The notes under the pieces: model-generated
Databases searched by the model: none
What the model was told of the DNA's origin: nothing
Seen by the model: the letters and a program-made list of their open reading frames with translations, nothing else
DNA from: Roseiarcus sp963820095
GTDB lineage: Bacteria; Pseudomonadota; Alphaproteobacteria; Rhizobiales; Beijerinckiaceae
Reading direction: 5' to 3'
Assembly: GCA_963820095.1 (NCBI GenBank)
Contig: CAWFZA010000018.1
Span: 62,001-126,000, forward strand
DNA: 64,000 nucleotides
Translations under genes and position numbers: made by a program
Part shown: positions 10,528 through 19,817 of the stretch, piece after piece
Layout: every line of letters begins with the position of its first letter
Numbering within the stretch: the first letter of the stretch is position 1

Positions 10528-11634
10528 TCAAGGCCGCCCCTCTCCAAGGCAGGCGTCAATGAATTCGTCCATCTGCCGTGCGATGGTTCGAATATCGTAA
10601 AGCTTCTCGACGCGCTCGCGTCCGGCGAGCGCGAGCTGCGCGCGGCGCTCTGGCTGATCCAGGAGTTGCCCGAGCGCAGCCGCAACACCTTCGGCGTCGC
10701 TTGGTTCGACCGTCACCGCGCACGGGCCGCAAATCTCCTTAAGGCCGCCTCGGCCAGAGGTGATGAGGGCGGCGCCGCTCGCCAGCGCCTCGAGCGCCGT
10801 TCGGCCGAAGGGTTCGGGACCGGTCGTCAGCACCATTCCGACCGCGGCGCGCTCCCATGCTTCTTTGACCTCCGCGTAAGGAACATTGGAGTCGACCTTG
10901 ATCCGCCCGTTGGATGCCTCGGCCGCATCGCGAAGCGCCTGAACGATCGCGGGCTCCCGATCGGCGGCCACAGGGTCGGACACAATGAAGCGCGCACTCC
11001 ATTCGAGACGGGTAGACAGCGCCCGCGTGATCGCAGCCATCGCTTCGATATGACCCTTGTGCCTAAGCGCGCGGCCCACGCAGAGGATGGATGGATCCTT
11101 CGGTTTCATCGCTGACCAGGCCCGCATGTCGAGCCCGTTCGGGACCGCGCGCTGAAGTGGAGGCAGACCGGGGAAATCGGTCCGGAATCTGCCCAGGGCG
11201 TATTCGCTCACAAAAGCGAAGCCGGAAAGCCGACGCATCTCCTGGCTGCGAAAAGCGCCGTCCAGGACGCCCGAGGGCGCTTTCACGTAGGCGTGCGTAT
11301 GCAAGATAACCCGCGCTCCCGAGGTCAACGCGATCAGCGTCGCGGCTGGCAAGTGATTTTCGACAATGGCGATATCGACGCCGCGGCGTCTTAAGAGCCG
11401 CGCGACGTCCCAGGCTTTCCCGAGGTTGCCGCTGATCGGCGCGCGGGGGATCGTCGCAATCTCGACTTCGTCGAACGGCTCGTCCACCGGCGGGCAAACC
11501 ACCAGCGTCGAGCGCGCATATCGGCTATGAACGGCCAGATCGCGCACGCAAAGCTCGACCGAGGCGGCTAAACGCGGGCCGAAATGCGCATTGCGCAGCA
11601 TGACATAGGCAATTTTCGGCTGACGCGCCATCAT
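10528..11634 (-). CDS. Glycosyltransferase family 4 (GT-B)
   Basis: A 368-residue retaining glycosyltransferase, probably acting on lipopolysaccharide or exopolysaccharide. The N-terminal acceptor domain begins KIAYVMLRNAHFGPRL; the donor domain has ILCVGRALRHKGH, then the nucleotide-sugar site GPEPFGRTALEALASGAALIT with the E-x7-E arrangement, and ends with ERVEKLYDIRTIARQMDEF. No frameshift is seen. Nothing next to it names a polysaccharide pathway, so the sugar is unknown. Confidence 0.85.
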   Translation of the reverse strand: MMARQPKIAYVMLRNAHFGPRLAASVELCVRDLAVHSRYARSTLVVCPPVDEPFDEVEIATIPRAPISGNLGKAWDVARLLRRRGVDIAIVENHLPAATLIALTSGARVILHTHAYVKAPSGVLDGAFRSQEMRRLSGFAFVSEYALGRFRTDFPGLPPLQRAVPNGLDMRAWSAMKPKDPSILCVGRALRHKGHIEAMAAITRALSTRLEWSARFIVSDPVAADREPAIVQALRDAAEASNGRIKVDSNVPYAEVKEAWERAAVGMVLTTGPEPFGRTALEALASGAALITSGRGGLKEICGPCAVTVEPSDAEGVAAALGQLLDQPERRAQLALAGRERVEKLYDIRTIARQMDEFIDACLGEGRP

Positions 11635-11811
11635 CTCACTGGAGCTTCATGGCGCGCGGCGCGCCCGGTAGCGTCCTTACAGGGAAGGGTCAGGCCGGAC
11701 AATTCATCTCGACCGGTGGTTGCCGCTCTGGGCCAATTTTGCTTGAAGGGGGCGCCGACAGCCTCCGGTGGACAGAATTCATGTGGAAGCTCGAGCAAAG
11801 GCGCCCGACCA

Positions 11812-12333
11812 ATGGCCTCATCCGCACGCGAAACAAGGGCTCTGACCCATATTGGAGCGGATGGCGAGGCGCGGATGGTCGACGTTTCGGACAAGGCCGC
11901 GACGGACCGGATCGCCATCGCCGAGGGACAGGTGCGCATGGGCGTCTCCACGCTGCGGACCATCCTTGCTGGCGACGCCAAGAAAGGCGACGTCATCGGC
12001 GCGGCGCGGATCGCGGGCATCATGGCGGCCAAGAAGACCTCCGACCTCATTCCGCTCTGCCATCCCGTGGGCTTGACCAAGATTTCGATCGACATTGCGC
12101 CGGACGACGCTCTGCCCGGCCTTAGCGTTCGCGCCGAGGCGCGCTGCGTCGGCCCGACCGGCGTCGAGATGGAGGCGCTGACAGCCGTGTCCGTCGCCTG
12201 CCTCACCATCTACGACATGGCCAAGGCGATCGACCGGGGCATGAGCATCGAGCGGCTAAGGCTGATCGAGAAGCGTGGCGGCAAATCGGGCGACTGGCGG
12301 GCGACGGAAGAGCCGAAGGACAAGCGTCGATGA
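11812..12333 (+). CDS. moaC: Cyclic pyranopterin monophosphate synthase MoaC
   Basis: Second step of molybdenum cofactor synthesis: converts the MoaA product to cyclic pyranopterin monophosphate. The 173-residue length is normal. Hallmarks are RMVDVSDKAATDRIAIAEG, the stretch AKKGDVIGAARIAGIMAAKK, TSDLIPLCHP with the active-site His, GVEMEALTAVSVACLTIYDM and the catalytic Lys in LIEKRGGKSG. ATG 11812 gives the family start MASSARETRALTHIGADGEA; the open frame upstream to 11584 is unlike the family. Its stop overlaps the moeA start (ATGA), so the two are translationally coupled. Confidence 0.95.
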   Translation: MASSARETRALTHIGADGEARMVDVSDKAATDRIAIAEGQVRMGVSTLRTILAGDAKKGDVIGAARIAGIMAAKKTSDLIPLCHPVGLTKISIDIAPDDALPGLSVRAEARCVGPTGVEMEALTAVSVACLTIYDMAKAIDRGMSIERLRLIEKRGGKSGDWRATEEPKDKRR

Positions 12334-13559
12334 GCGCAATGATCACGGTCGAGGAGGCGCTCAAGCGCGTGCTCGCGTCCGCCGAAACGCCGCTCGAGGA
12401 GGAAGAGGTCGTCCTCAAAGCGGCTTACGGCCGGGTGCTCGCTCGTGATCTTAAGGCGCTGCGCACCCAGCCGCCGTTTCCCAATTCGGCGATGGACGGC
12501 TACGCGCTCCGTTCCGCGGATGCAGCGGCGGCGCCCGCGACGCTCGCGGTGGTCGGCGAGTCGGCCGCGGGCGGCGCTTTCGCTGGCGCCCTTGGCGCGG
12601 GCGAAGCGGTGCGGATCTTCACCGGCGCGCCGATGCCGGACGGCGCCGACGCCGTCGTCATTCAGGAGGACGTCAAGCGCGAGGGCGGAGAAATCCGTCT
12701 CTCGGCCGCAGTGCCGAAAGGTGACAACCTGCGCCATGCCGGCATGGACTTTCGCTCCGGCGAAGCGCTCATTCCGGCGGGCCGGCGGCTCACCCCTCGA
12801 GATGTCGCGCTGGCGGCCGCGGCGAACCATATGGCCCTGCCCGCCCGCCGCCGGGCCAGAGTGGCGATTCTGGCGACCGGCGACGAACTGGTCCCGCCCG
12901 GCGGAACGCTGGGCCCCGCGCAAATCATCGCCTCCAACAATTTCGCCGTCGCCGGAATTGTCGAGGCTTGCGGGGGCGTCGCAATCGATCTCGGCATCGC
13001 GATCGATGAGCTCGGCGCGCTGAAAGCGGCCGTGGCCCAAGCGCGCGACGCCAAGGTCGACGTCCTGGTGACGCTCGGCGGCGCCTCGGTTGGCGACCAC
13101 GATCTCGTCCAGCAGGCGCTCGTCTCGTCGGGAATGGAGCTTGGCTTCTGGCGCATCGCCATGCGTCCCGGCAAGCCGCTGATGCACGGACGGCTCGGGC
13201 CCATGCGCGTCCTGGGCCTGCCCGGCAATCCGACCTCATCGGTGGTTTGCGCGATCCTGTTCCTGCGCCCGCTCTTGCGCGCCCTGCATGGCGAGACCGA
13301 CCCGGGCGCCGATCTGAGCCGGCCCGCCCGCCTGGCCGTCGATCTCCCCGCCAACGGCGTACGCCAGGACTACATGCGCGCTTCCCTCGGCCACCAGGCT
13401 GACGGAATTCTCGTCGCGACCCCGGTTGCGGACCAGGATTCCTCGCTAGTCAAGACAATGGCGCGCGCCGACGGCCTCATCGTCCGTCCGCCCCAGGCGC
13501 CGCCCGCAAAGGCCGGCGATCCTTGCCGCGTGCTCCCGTTCTACGGACTCGGGGTGTAA
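12330..13559 (+). CDS. moeA: Molybdopterin molybdenumtransferase MoeA
   Basis: Inserts molybdate into adenylated molybdopterin. The 409-residue protein is complete: PFPNSAMDGYALR in the N-terminal domain, RIFTGAPMPDGADAVVIQED, then the MoCF-binding domain with VAILATGDELVPPG and LVTLGGASVGDHD, RPGKPLMHG, LGLPGNPTSS and a C-terminal barrel ending LPFYGLGV. It overlaps moaC by four bases. No molybdoenzyme gene lies next to it. Confidence 0.95.
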   Translation: MSAMITVEEALKRVLASAETPLEEEEVVLKAAYGRVLARDLKALRTQPPFPNSAMDGYALRSADAAAAPATLAVVGESAAGGAFAGALGAGEAVRIFTGAPMPDGADAVVIQEDVKREGGEIRLSAAVPKGDNLRHAGMDFRSGEALIPAGRRLTPRDVALAAAANHMALPARRRARVAILATGDELVPPGGTLGPAQIIASNNFAVAGIVEACGGVAIDLGIAIDELGALKAAVAQARDAKVDVLVTLGGASVGDHDLVQQALVSSGMELGFWRIAMRPGKPLMHGRLGPMRVLGLPGNPTSSVVCAILFLRPLLRALHGETDPGADLSRPARLAVDLPANGVRQDYMRASLGHQADGILVATPVADQDSSLVKTMARADGLIVRPPQAPPAKAGDPCRVLPFYGLGV

Positions 13560-13574
13560 TGCGCCTTGTCTTCG

Positions 13575-13597
13575 GACGGAGACGGTCAGGCTCCGTC
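13575..13597 (+). terminator. Hairpin after moeA
   Basis: Stem GACGGAG / CTCCGTC (13575-13581 with 13591-13597) with a 9-base loop, 16 bases after the moeA stop. No clean T-run follows, so it may be a Rho-dependent end or an RNA-stabilising hairpin. Confidence 0.4.
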
Positions 13598-13599
13598 AG

Positions 13600-14196
13600 C
13601 GGCTGGTCGCTCCGTTGGGTTTTCTTGGAACGAGGCGATTCGCCGCGAAAGCCCCCATTTTAGGGGGTTGGAAAAGCTTGGATTTCCTTGGATTCCTCGC
13701 GCCAAATCGAGATTTTCAATGGGTTACGCTGGATTTTCCGCAAAAGAAAAATTGCGCGGCCTTTCCCCTGCGTTGAAGCGACGCGGCGGCGGAAGTCTGC
13801 CGTCCAGGCCATGCGAAAGCGCAGGATTGTTCATGAGGCCGAGCTTAGCAAGATTTCGGATTTTCTGCAAGAAATTGTCGTCGCGTTACGCTGGCCTGCG
13901 CGGGCCCGTTCGGAGAGCCTGCGTTGGCAGACCGAAACATACTAGAGCAACGGCCTGTAGGAACCGGGAACGGCTGATTTGGCTCGAAACCGATGGTACG
14001 CGGGCTTCGTGCAGGCCGATCAAACAGCTATGGGAGACAAATTGTCGTCTGCGGGTCGCACCAGAAATTGTCGCCTCTGCGGTTCGCTCCCGGCCGCCCG
14101 ATCCAAAAGCAACGCGCGGCTAGCAAGGCTCGGGCGCCGTTATCCGAGTCGCTCCGGCGCCGGCTCGGTCAGAAGGTTGCCCGAACGGGCGAGATC
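13600..14196. other. Gene-poor stretch without recognisable genes
   Basis: Open frames here (for example 13566-14123 on the plus strand) have compositions unlike real proteins, and I recognise no family. The base composition drifts toward A/T around 13640-13760. A small CCCCC/GGGGG hairpin sits near 13653-13668. Together with the gene remnant at 14758 this suggests an eroded region. Confidence 0.4.
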
Positions 14197-14425
14197 CTAG
14201 CCGGCGCGACGCATGGTCCAAATCTCGCCGCTCATATCGACCAGGTGGAACCCCCGTCGGGCCAGTTCGCTCATGGTCGTCAGATCATGGCGATGCACGG
14301 TCGCCGAGGCGTTGGCCGGCGCGTCCCTGATGCGGTCCAGATTGCCGGCGTGGAAATAGTCCGCGCGCTCCTCGTCTGAGCCACGCCCGCTTATGCCGCC
14401 CGAAATCGTCCACCCATTCCTCCAT
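14197..14425 (-). CDS. Small hypothetical protein (possible frameshift)
   Basis: No family recognised. Reading from an ATG at 14425 gives MEEWVDDFGRHKRAWLRRG; after a shift near 14370 the other frame continues as DEERADYFHAGNLDRIRD and ends SGEIWTMRRAG. The joined product would have about 75 residues and looks protein-like, with alternating charged and hydrophobic positions. The alternative is that neither frame is coding. No neighbour explains it. Confidence 0.3.
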
Positions 14426-14757
14426 ATCATGCCTACACCCGTTCCTGGCAGCCGCTCCTGCAAGCAAGACAGCGTTAACGCGCATGAACGGAACCTTAAC
14501 GGACAGGAATGCCAGCAAACTTGCCTGCGTTGCTAGCGTTTATTTTTCCAAACGAGAGTTTTCAAAGATTGTGAGCGATTCCCAACCAGAGAATTCGCTC
14601 CCGCCGCTGCCGGCTCAAAACCCTCCATTTCGTGGCTTCGGTCTTATGCTTCGATTGCATAGCTTGGCGCCCCGGCTCCTGGTCACTAAAATACATCTTA
14701 CATTGGATTTTTATTGTCTGAAAGAAATTGTCGAAAAATCTTTCCGTCAACGCTAAC

Positions 14758-14898
14758 ACGGGAGCGACCGGGCCGGACGAGTCGAACTGGGTCCCGACCG
14801 ATCCCAATCGCCGCTTCGCGCTGATGTTCCGGCTCTACGCGCCGACCAAGGCTTTGTTCGACAAGGCTTGGACTTTGCCGGACGTTGACAAGGTCGCG
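14758..14898 (+). pseudogene. C-terminal remnant of a DUF1254/DUF1214 protein
   Basis: About 47 codons read ESNWVPTDPNRRFALMFRLY followed by APTKALFDKAWTLPDV, which match the last residues of the DUF1214 domain (the SNWLP...F.L.LRLY.P...LDGTW pattern). No other part of the gene is present: the 270 bases upstream are A/T-rich and noncoding. The fragment stops a few bases before the convergent membrane-protein gene ends. It is a relic left by deletion. Confidence 0.6.
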
Positions 14899-14920
14899 GC
14901 GCGCCGACGGCGCCCAGGAA

Positions 14921-15601
14921 CTAGCCGAGACCGGCGACAGCGCAGGCGACGAAGCCCGTGACGACAAGGCTCGCGGCCCAAACGCTTTCAAGATTGATCC
15001 ACGCGCGCCGGAGAAGCGCCAAGCCCGCCCAGCGGTAGACGATCCAGGCCATCGCGCCGCCGACGAGCGCCATGGCGAGCGTGTGAACCGCCGACACTTC
15101 GATCGATGTCGCTAGCCCCGATCGCATCAAATCGGACATAGCTTTGTGGTCGCCATCGAGCTGCGGCAAGGGCGCGGACCCGGCTGAGGCGCAGAGGCCG
15201 AGGAAAACCGGCGCCAGCATGAGGCCCGCGCCGTGCGCCGTCGCGACGAGGAACGACCACAGCATCAGATGGTTCGGTCCCAGCCGTGCGAGGGCGCGCG
15301 GATGGCGGCGATTGATGAGCTTGAAAACGCCGAACGCCGCGACTAGGGCGCCGGCCGCGATCCGAACCGACTGACTCCAATCGACGTAAGCAAGCAAGAG
15401 CGAGAGAGGCAAGAGCGCCGCCGCCATCGCGAGGTAGTGCCCGCAAGCGAGCGGAAGCAAGGTGGCGAAGACGGCGCGATCCCGCTTCGCCCACATGCCG
15501 TTCGCGACCGCGAGCGGCCAGCCCATGCCGGGGCTCAGCCCATGATAGGCGCCAAGCGCAATCACGGCGAGCCACAGTTCAGGGCGCCAGCCGAGGTTCA
15601 T
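14921..15601 (-). CDS. Polytopic membrane protein paired with methanethiol oxidase
   Basis: A 226-residue protein with six or seven hydrophobic segments, starting PELWLAVIALGAYHGLSPGMGW, with GHYLAMAAALLPLSLLLAYV, NHLMLWSFLVATAHGAG (His in a membrane segment), VHTLAMALVGGAMAWIVY and a hydrophobic end. His residues inside or near membrane helices (YHG, GHY, AHG, VHT) recall metal-transport families such as TauE/HupE, but I cannot assign it. Its ATG lies nine bases after the stop of the SBP56 gene, so they form an operon. A role in metal supply or thiol uptake for that enzyme is inference only. Confidence 0.7.
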   Translation of the reverse strand: MNLGWRPELWLAVIALGAYHGLSPGMGWPLAVANGMWAKRDRAVFATLLPLACGHYLAMAAALLPLSLLLAYVDWSQSVRIAAGALVAAFGVFKLINRRHPRALARLGPNHLMLWSFLVATAHGAGLMLAPVFLGLCASAGSAPLPQLDGDHKAMSDLMRSGLATSIEVSAVHTLAMALVGGAMAWIVYRWAGLALLRRAWINLESVWAASLVVTGFVACAVAGLG

Positions 15602-15610
15602 CGCTGCGCG

Positions 15611-17018
15611 TCAGGCCGACGGATAACAGAAGGAATCCGTCGAGCAGTCGCCGCCCTCGAGACGAACCTGGTGGGCGCCGTAGCCTTGATCGAACTCGAC
15701 GAAGAAATTGGGATCGAGCGTCGATTCCGCCGGACGGATTGACGTTGCCCATCACCTGCGCGGCGGGAACGCCGCTCGGATAGAACTGCTTGTCCCAGGC
15801 GCTGTAGAGCGAGTTGGTGAAATAGACCCGCTTGCCGTCGCGGCTGATCTCCACCATCTGCGGTCCGCCCGCGAAGGGCTTGCCGTTCGGATGGGCGGCG
15901 CGCCGCGCGATCCCGCCGATCTTGACCGAGCCCGCGAGGCGCGGGCTCATCGGATCGGAGACGTCGTATTGCCTGAGTTCGCCGGTTCCCCAGCACGACA
16001 CGTAGAGAAAGCGGTCGTCGAGCGAGAGGTCGATGTCGGTGACGAGCGGCGGCACGGCGCCAAAGCCTTTCAGGAGATCGGGCAGAAGGTCCTTGTCGGC
16101 CGGCTCGGGCGGAATGGTCGCCGTCTTGGCGATCGTGAACTTTCCGCCTTCGCGCCGCCACGTCCAGATCGATCCCTCCAGGTTCGTCGTGTCGACGACG
16201 ACGCCGAGGAAGCCATATTCCTTGATCGGATCGTGGGCCGGCCTGATCTCGAGGACCATCTGATGATTGGCGCCGAGGTCGATGGTCTGAATGTTCTTTC
16301 TGCCCGCAAGATCCCAGAAATGGACGGAATGGCCGTATTTGTTGCTGAGCAGGTCCTCGGGCACGACGCCGTTTTCATACTGCGGTGGCAGACCCCATTC
16401 GCTGCTTACCATGTAGTTGCGCGGCAGGTTCCACCAGAAGTCGTAATGTAGGCGCTGCGGGCCGCGATCGATTTCCCAGCGCCCGCGGATGTCGAACGTC
16501 TCGCAATCCATGATGAAGACGCCGGGAGGTCCGTCGGCGCCATCCTTGCCCGCTCCGCCGAGCGTGCTGATGTAGATCCCCTCCGGCCCGCAGTGCACGG
16601 TGTGCGGGCGCGAGTAGCCGGTCTTTCGAAAGACCTCCTCAGGCTCGATGATCTTGACGATCGTCGGCTTGGCCGGATCGGGCTTCGTGTCCACGACATA
16701 GATGCGCGACGACCGGATGCCGGGAATGATGAGATAGCGGCGTTCGAGGAACGGATGGCTCGAGAACGGCGACAAAGCCGAACTGCAGGCGTTCCAGCCG
16801 AAATGATGGAACTCGTCGCCCACATTCGGCATGTCGAGCCGATAGATGGCTTTGCCAAAGTTGGGCGAGCTCTTGTCGACGTCCACGACCGCGAGCGCGT
16901 CGGGCTTGGCGCGGTCCGGCGACAAGAGCACCGTGTAGGCCAGCTTCTCGGCGGGCGCTTCGCTCGCGATCCGCGGCGATGGGTAGAAGGTCGGATCCGG
17001 GCGCAAGCCTTCCAGCAT
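15611..17018 (-). CDS. mtoX: SBP56-family methanethiol oxidase (C-terminal frameshift)
   Basis: Selenium-binding-protein family; bacterial members oxidise methanethiol to formaldehyde, sulfide and hydrogen peroxide. The sequence carries DEFHHFGWNACSS, IIPGIRSSRIYVVDT, RPHTVHCGPEGIYIS, LHYDFWWNLPRNYMVSSEWG and YGHSVHFWDL, rich in the conserved His residues of the beta-propeller. A shift near 15730 breaks the last 35 codons; the restored end is QGYGAHQVRLEGGDCSTDSF and stops at 15611. No signal peptide is obvious, whereas the characterised Hyphomicrobium enzyme is periplasmic. Start ATG 17018 follows a GGAGGA. The name mtoX is by homology; the activity is not proven by sequence. Confidence 0.8.
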
Positions 17019-17224
17019 CGGTTTCCTCCTCGTTCTCGCAAGGCTTGATGAAATCGAGCAGAACTTATGGTCGATCGTAATGCTTATCAGACCGCATAGG
17101 GGGCGAAGCTAGCGGCACACGAAAAGGCCGCTTACAGCGATGGGTAAATTCACCCTGGGGCGAATAGCCTTCGCCCGGCAACAGATGGTGTTCGTTATCC
17201 TGGCGGTTTGGCGGTTAGATCCCC

Positions 17225-18529
17225 TCATCGCCTCAGTGCGAGGCAGGTGATGTCGTCCAACTGCGACCGCCCACGGGCGAACTCTCGCACCGCCGTCTCG
17301 ATGCGCGCAATCCATTGCGACGCGCTGGCGCCGTGGCCTTTCTGGGCGAGCAAACCTGCGAGGCGATCTTCCCCGAACTGGAGCGCCTCAGGGTCCTCGG
17401 CTTCGGTGACGCCGTCGGTATAGAGGAGGAAAAGATCGCCCGGTCGAAGGTGCGCCTTGTGCACCGTCACCTTCAAGGGCTCGAACAGGCCGACCGGCAG
17501 GCCCCCGACGGGCAGCGTCTGCACGGCGCCGCCGGGGCGGCGGATGAGCCCGGGAAGGTGGCCGCAATTGCAATATTCGAGCGCGCCCGAGCGCGGATCA
17601 TAAGCGACGTAGAGGGCGGTCGCGAACAACTGCCCGGCGTTGTTGTCGGCGAGAAAGGCGTTCGCCTTGACGATCGCGCCCGGCAGGTCGGGATTTTCGC
17701 GTAAGTTGATGCGGATGAGGGTCTTGGTGATGCCCATGAACAAGGCCGCTGGCACGCCCTTGCCGCAGACGTCGCCGACGCCGAGCGCCACGCGCCCATC
17801 GGCCAAGGGCACGAGTTCGAAGAAATCGCCGCCGACGTCGCGGGCGGGAGTCATCGCCGCCCAGACGTCCAGCTTCGAGTCCTCGACAAACTCCCGCACC
17901 CTCGGCAGGAGCGCGCGCTGAATGACCGCCGCGCTCGCCATCTCGTCGTCGCGCTGCCGGCGCAAAATGATCTGCTCCGCCATGCGGCCAAAGGTCTGGC
18001 CGAAATCGGCGAGATCGGGGATCGGATTGCGCAATTCCTCGAGCAGCGCGGGATCGAGCTTGTGATGCTCGATCGCGTCCAGAGCCTCGGTGTAGAGGCT
18101 GATCGCGCCGTTGAACTTGCGCATGCGCTCGCCCATCCGGCCGATCACGTCGATGAGCAGGGACGGCGTCACGGAGGCGACTTCGATCAGCGCCTCGCGC
18201 CCGAAACGCAGAGCCGTGACGCGGGTGCAGGCGCGCGCCGTGGCGCTGCGCGGCAATTGGGCGAGCGCCCCCAGTTCGCCAACCAGCGAGGGAGCGTGAA
18301 GGGTCGAAATGGCAATGGCGCCGCGAGCGCTGTCGGCGGTGACCGTCACCTCGCCCTCGAGGATCAGCATGGCGAAGGCGCTGGGCTCGCCCTGCACCAT
18401 GAGGGCCGCGCCGGACTCGAATGTCTCGAGTTCGGCCGCTTCGATCAGGATTGCGAGGTTGTTGTCGGACAGCTCACGGAAGGCGCTCGCCGCGCGAATG
18501 GCGGCGCGCAGCTCCGGGGAATCTTTCAT
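17225..18529 (-). CDS. PP2C/SpoIIE serine phosphatase with cNMP-binding domain
   Basis: Last gene of a partner-switching operon. Residues 10-125 form a cyclic-nucleotide-binding fold (LILEGEVTV, LVGELGALAQLPRSATARA). A linker helix follows (about 130-215), then a SpoIIE/RsbU phosphatase domain: ASAAVIQRALLP, TPARDVGGDFFE, GVGDVCGKGVPAALFM, YCNCGHLPGL, DLFLLYTDGVTEA and RSQLDDITCLALRR, with the metal-binding Asp residues in place. It should dephosphorylate the STAS protein encoded upstream. The 434 residues show no membrane segments, so it is a cytoplasmic sensor answering to a ligand of the N-terminal domain. Confidence 0.88.
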   Translation of the reverse strand: MKDSPELRAAIRAASAFRELSDNNLAILIEAAELETFESGAALMVQGEPSAFAMLILEGEVTVTADSARGAIAISTLHAPSLVGELGALAQLPRSATARACTRVTALRFGREALIEVASVTPSLLIDVIGRMGERMRKFNGAISLYTEALDAIEHHKLDPALLEELRNPIPDLADFGQTFGRMAEQIILRRQRDDEMASAAVIQRALLPRVREFVEDSKLDVWAAMTPARDVGGDFFELVPLADGRVALGVGDVCGKGVPAALFMGITKTLIRINLRENPDLPGAIVKANAFLADNNAGQLFATALYVAYDPRSGALEYCNCGHLPGLIRRPGGAVQTLPVGGLPVGLFEPLKVTVHKAHLRPGDLFLLYTDGVTEAEDPEALQFGEDRLAGLLAQKGHGASASQWIARIETAVREFARGRSQLDDITCLALRR

Positions 18530-18533
18530 TTGC

Positions 18534-18989
18534 TCATGGGGCGCTCAACGTATCCGGACCGGCGTTGGCGTTGCGTCCGGCGGCGAACTCTAGGACCAGG
18601 CGGTTCATGCCTTCAAAGCGGCGATAGCTCATGCGCCGGGAAAATTTCCGCATGAGCCCGGTGCCGTAGCCGCCAATCTGGAAGTCCTGTGACGGGGCGC
18701 CGATGCGCTTCGTCTGGGCGAGGGTCGGATCGAACGGCGCGCCGTCGTCGGCGAACTCCAGGATGACGCCATCGGATTCGGCGCTGACGGAAATGAGCGC
18801 TCGATTCGCGCGCCCGTGCGTGACGGCGTTCAGGAACAATTCCTCGACGCAGAGGCCGATCGCGAATTCCGCTTCTTCATCGAGGCCCAGCGCGCTCGCC
18901 TGTCCCGCGACCCAATTCTCGGCGTCCGACGCGGCCTCGACTGTGCCGGGAAAGTCGCGTGAGCAGGTTCGCGACGCCGGGTGGCTCAT
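18534..18989 (-). CDS. RsbW-like anti-sigma factor / serine kinase
   Basis: A 151-residue HATPase_c_2 protein: N-box VEELFLNAVTHG near 48-59, DDGAPFDP at 81-88 and the lid GGYGTGLMRKF at 106-116. RsbW homologues phosphorylate a STAS antagonist and sequester a target, often a sigma factor. Start overlaps the STAS gene stop by four bases, and the phosphatase gene begins five bases after its end: a tight three-gene operon. No sigma factor gene is present, so the target is elsewhere or is not a sigma factor. Confidence 0.85.
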   Translation of the reverse strand: MSHPASRTCSRDFPGTVEAASDAENWVAGQASALGLDEEAEFAIGLCVEELFLNAVTHGRANRALISVSAESDGVILEFADDGAPFDPTLAQTKRIGAPSQDFQIGGYGTGLMRKFSRRMSYRRFEGMNRLVLEFAAGRNANAGPDTLSAP

Positions 18990-19354
18990 GTTTTTCTTGT
19001 CGAGAAGGCGCCCAGCCTTTCCTGCAGGGCGCCGAGAGCCGATTGAGAGTCGGGATAAATTCCGGCGACCTCGTTGAAGCCGGTTGTCCGCAGGACCTTC
19101 TCGACACTCTCATTCGCCCCGCAGACCGCCATTTCGCCGCCGCGGCGAATGAGGGTCTTGGCGCTCAGCATCAGCGTCCGTATCCCGAGAGAAGCCAGAA
19201 ACGAAACCTTCGCGAGGTCGACGACCAGGACGTTGCTGCTCTTCGCCAGTTCGTCGAACCGGGAATCGACCTCCTGCGCTCCCTGAATATCGAAGCGACC
19301 GTCCAGCACGACGTGACCGATCCCCTCGCCGGCCTCTATGACTTTCATGTCCAT
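18986..19354 (-). CDS. STAS-domain anti-sigma factor antagonist
   Basis: A 122-residue RsbV/SpoIIAA-type protein with GHVVLDGRFDIQGAQEVDS, NVLVVDLAKVSFLASLGIRT and the serine of the ASLG motif (near residue 54) expected to be phosphorylated. The end RTTGFNEVAGIYPD is typical. First gene of the operon with the kinase and the phosphatase. MDMKV start at 19354 gives the normal family length. Confidence 0.85.
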   Translation of the reverse strand: MDMKVIEAGEGIGHVVLDGRFDIQGAQEVDSRFDELAKSSNVLVVDLAKVSFLASLGIRTLMLSAKTLIRRGGEMAVCGANESVEKVLRTTGFNEVAGIYPDSQSALGALQERLGAFSTRKT

Positions 19355-19493
19355 GCGCGCGCCGTCCAGCGTCTCGTGTGTCGCACAGCATCAGTACGGG
19401 CGGTTTATGACGGTTTGGCGACATGCGAGCCTTCCGCGCCGGCGTGAGCGCGACGGCGAAGGCAAACAAGCGATCACGGTTGCGTAGGCTGAG

Positions 19494-19718
19494 CTAATCC
19501 TCGGCGATCAGCTGAAACCAGATGATGGCGATGGCGAACAGGGCGAGCGCGATGATCAGCGAGCCAAGCGCGTGTGTGAGATGAACGTGATCGGAGCCCG
19601 CGTCGAAGCCGGGCAGGAAACTTGGGAGGCCGCCGGCGGGCGTGAGCCAGTAGACCACCGCGACGCCGATGAACACGATGCCGATAATGCCCAAAATCCA
19701 TGGTACTGGCTTGGTCAT
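19494..19718 (-). CDS. Small two-helix membrane protein
   Basis: 74 residues with two membrane segments: VPWILGIIGIVFIGVAVVYWL and ALGSLIIALALFAIAIIWF, joined by a loop with HVHLTH. Similar small proteins are common in Hyphomicrobiales but have no known role. It lies upstream of the STAS operon on the same strand with 139 bases between, so co-transcription is possible but not shown. Confidence 0.65.
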   Translation of the reverse strand: MTKPVPWILGIIGIVFIGVAVVYWLTPAGGLPSFLPGFDAGSDHVHLTHALGSLIIALALFAIAIIWFQLIAED

Positions 19719-19817
19719 GAAGCGGGTCTAGCCGACGCCCGAGCCAGCGGCAAGAGGCAATCAATTTCTGTGGCTTCCTCGCTAATAGGCGTTGAGCCGA
19801 ACAGTCCCCCGCACGAT

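Noticed and set aside
13566..14123. 185-residue protein after moeA
   Set aside because: Arg/Ser/Pro-heavy composition, no family resemblance, no ribosome-binding site; looks like chance open frame in GC-rich DNA.
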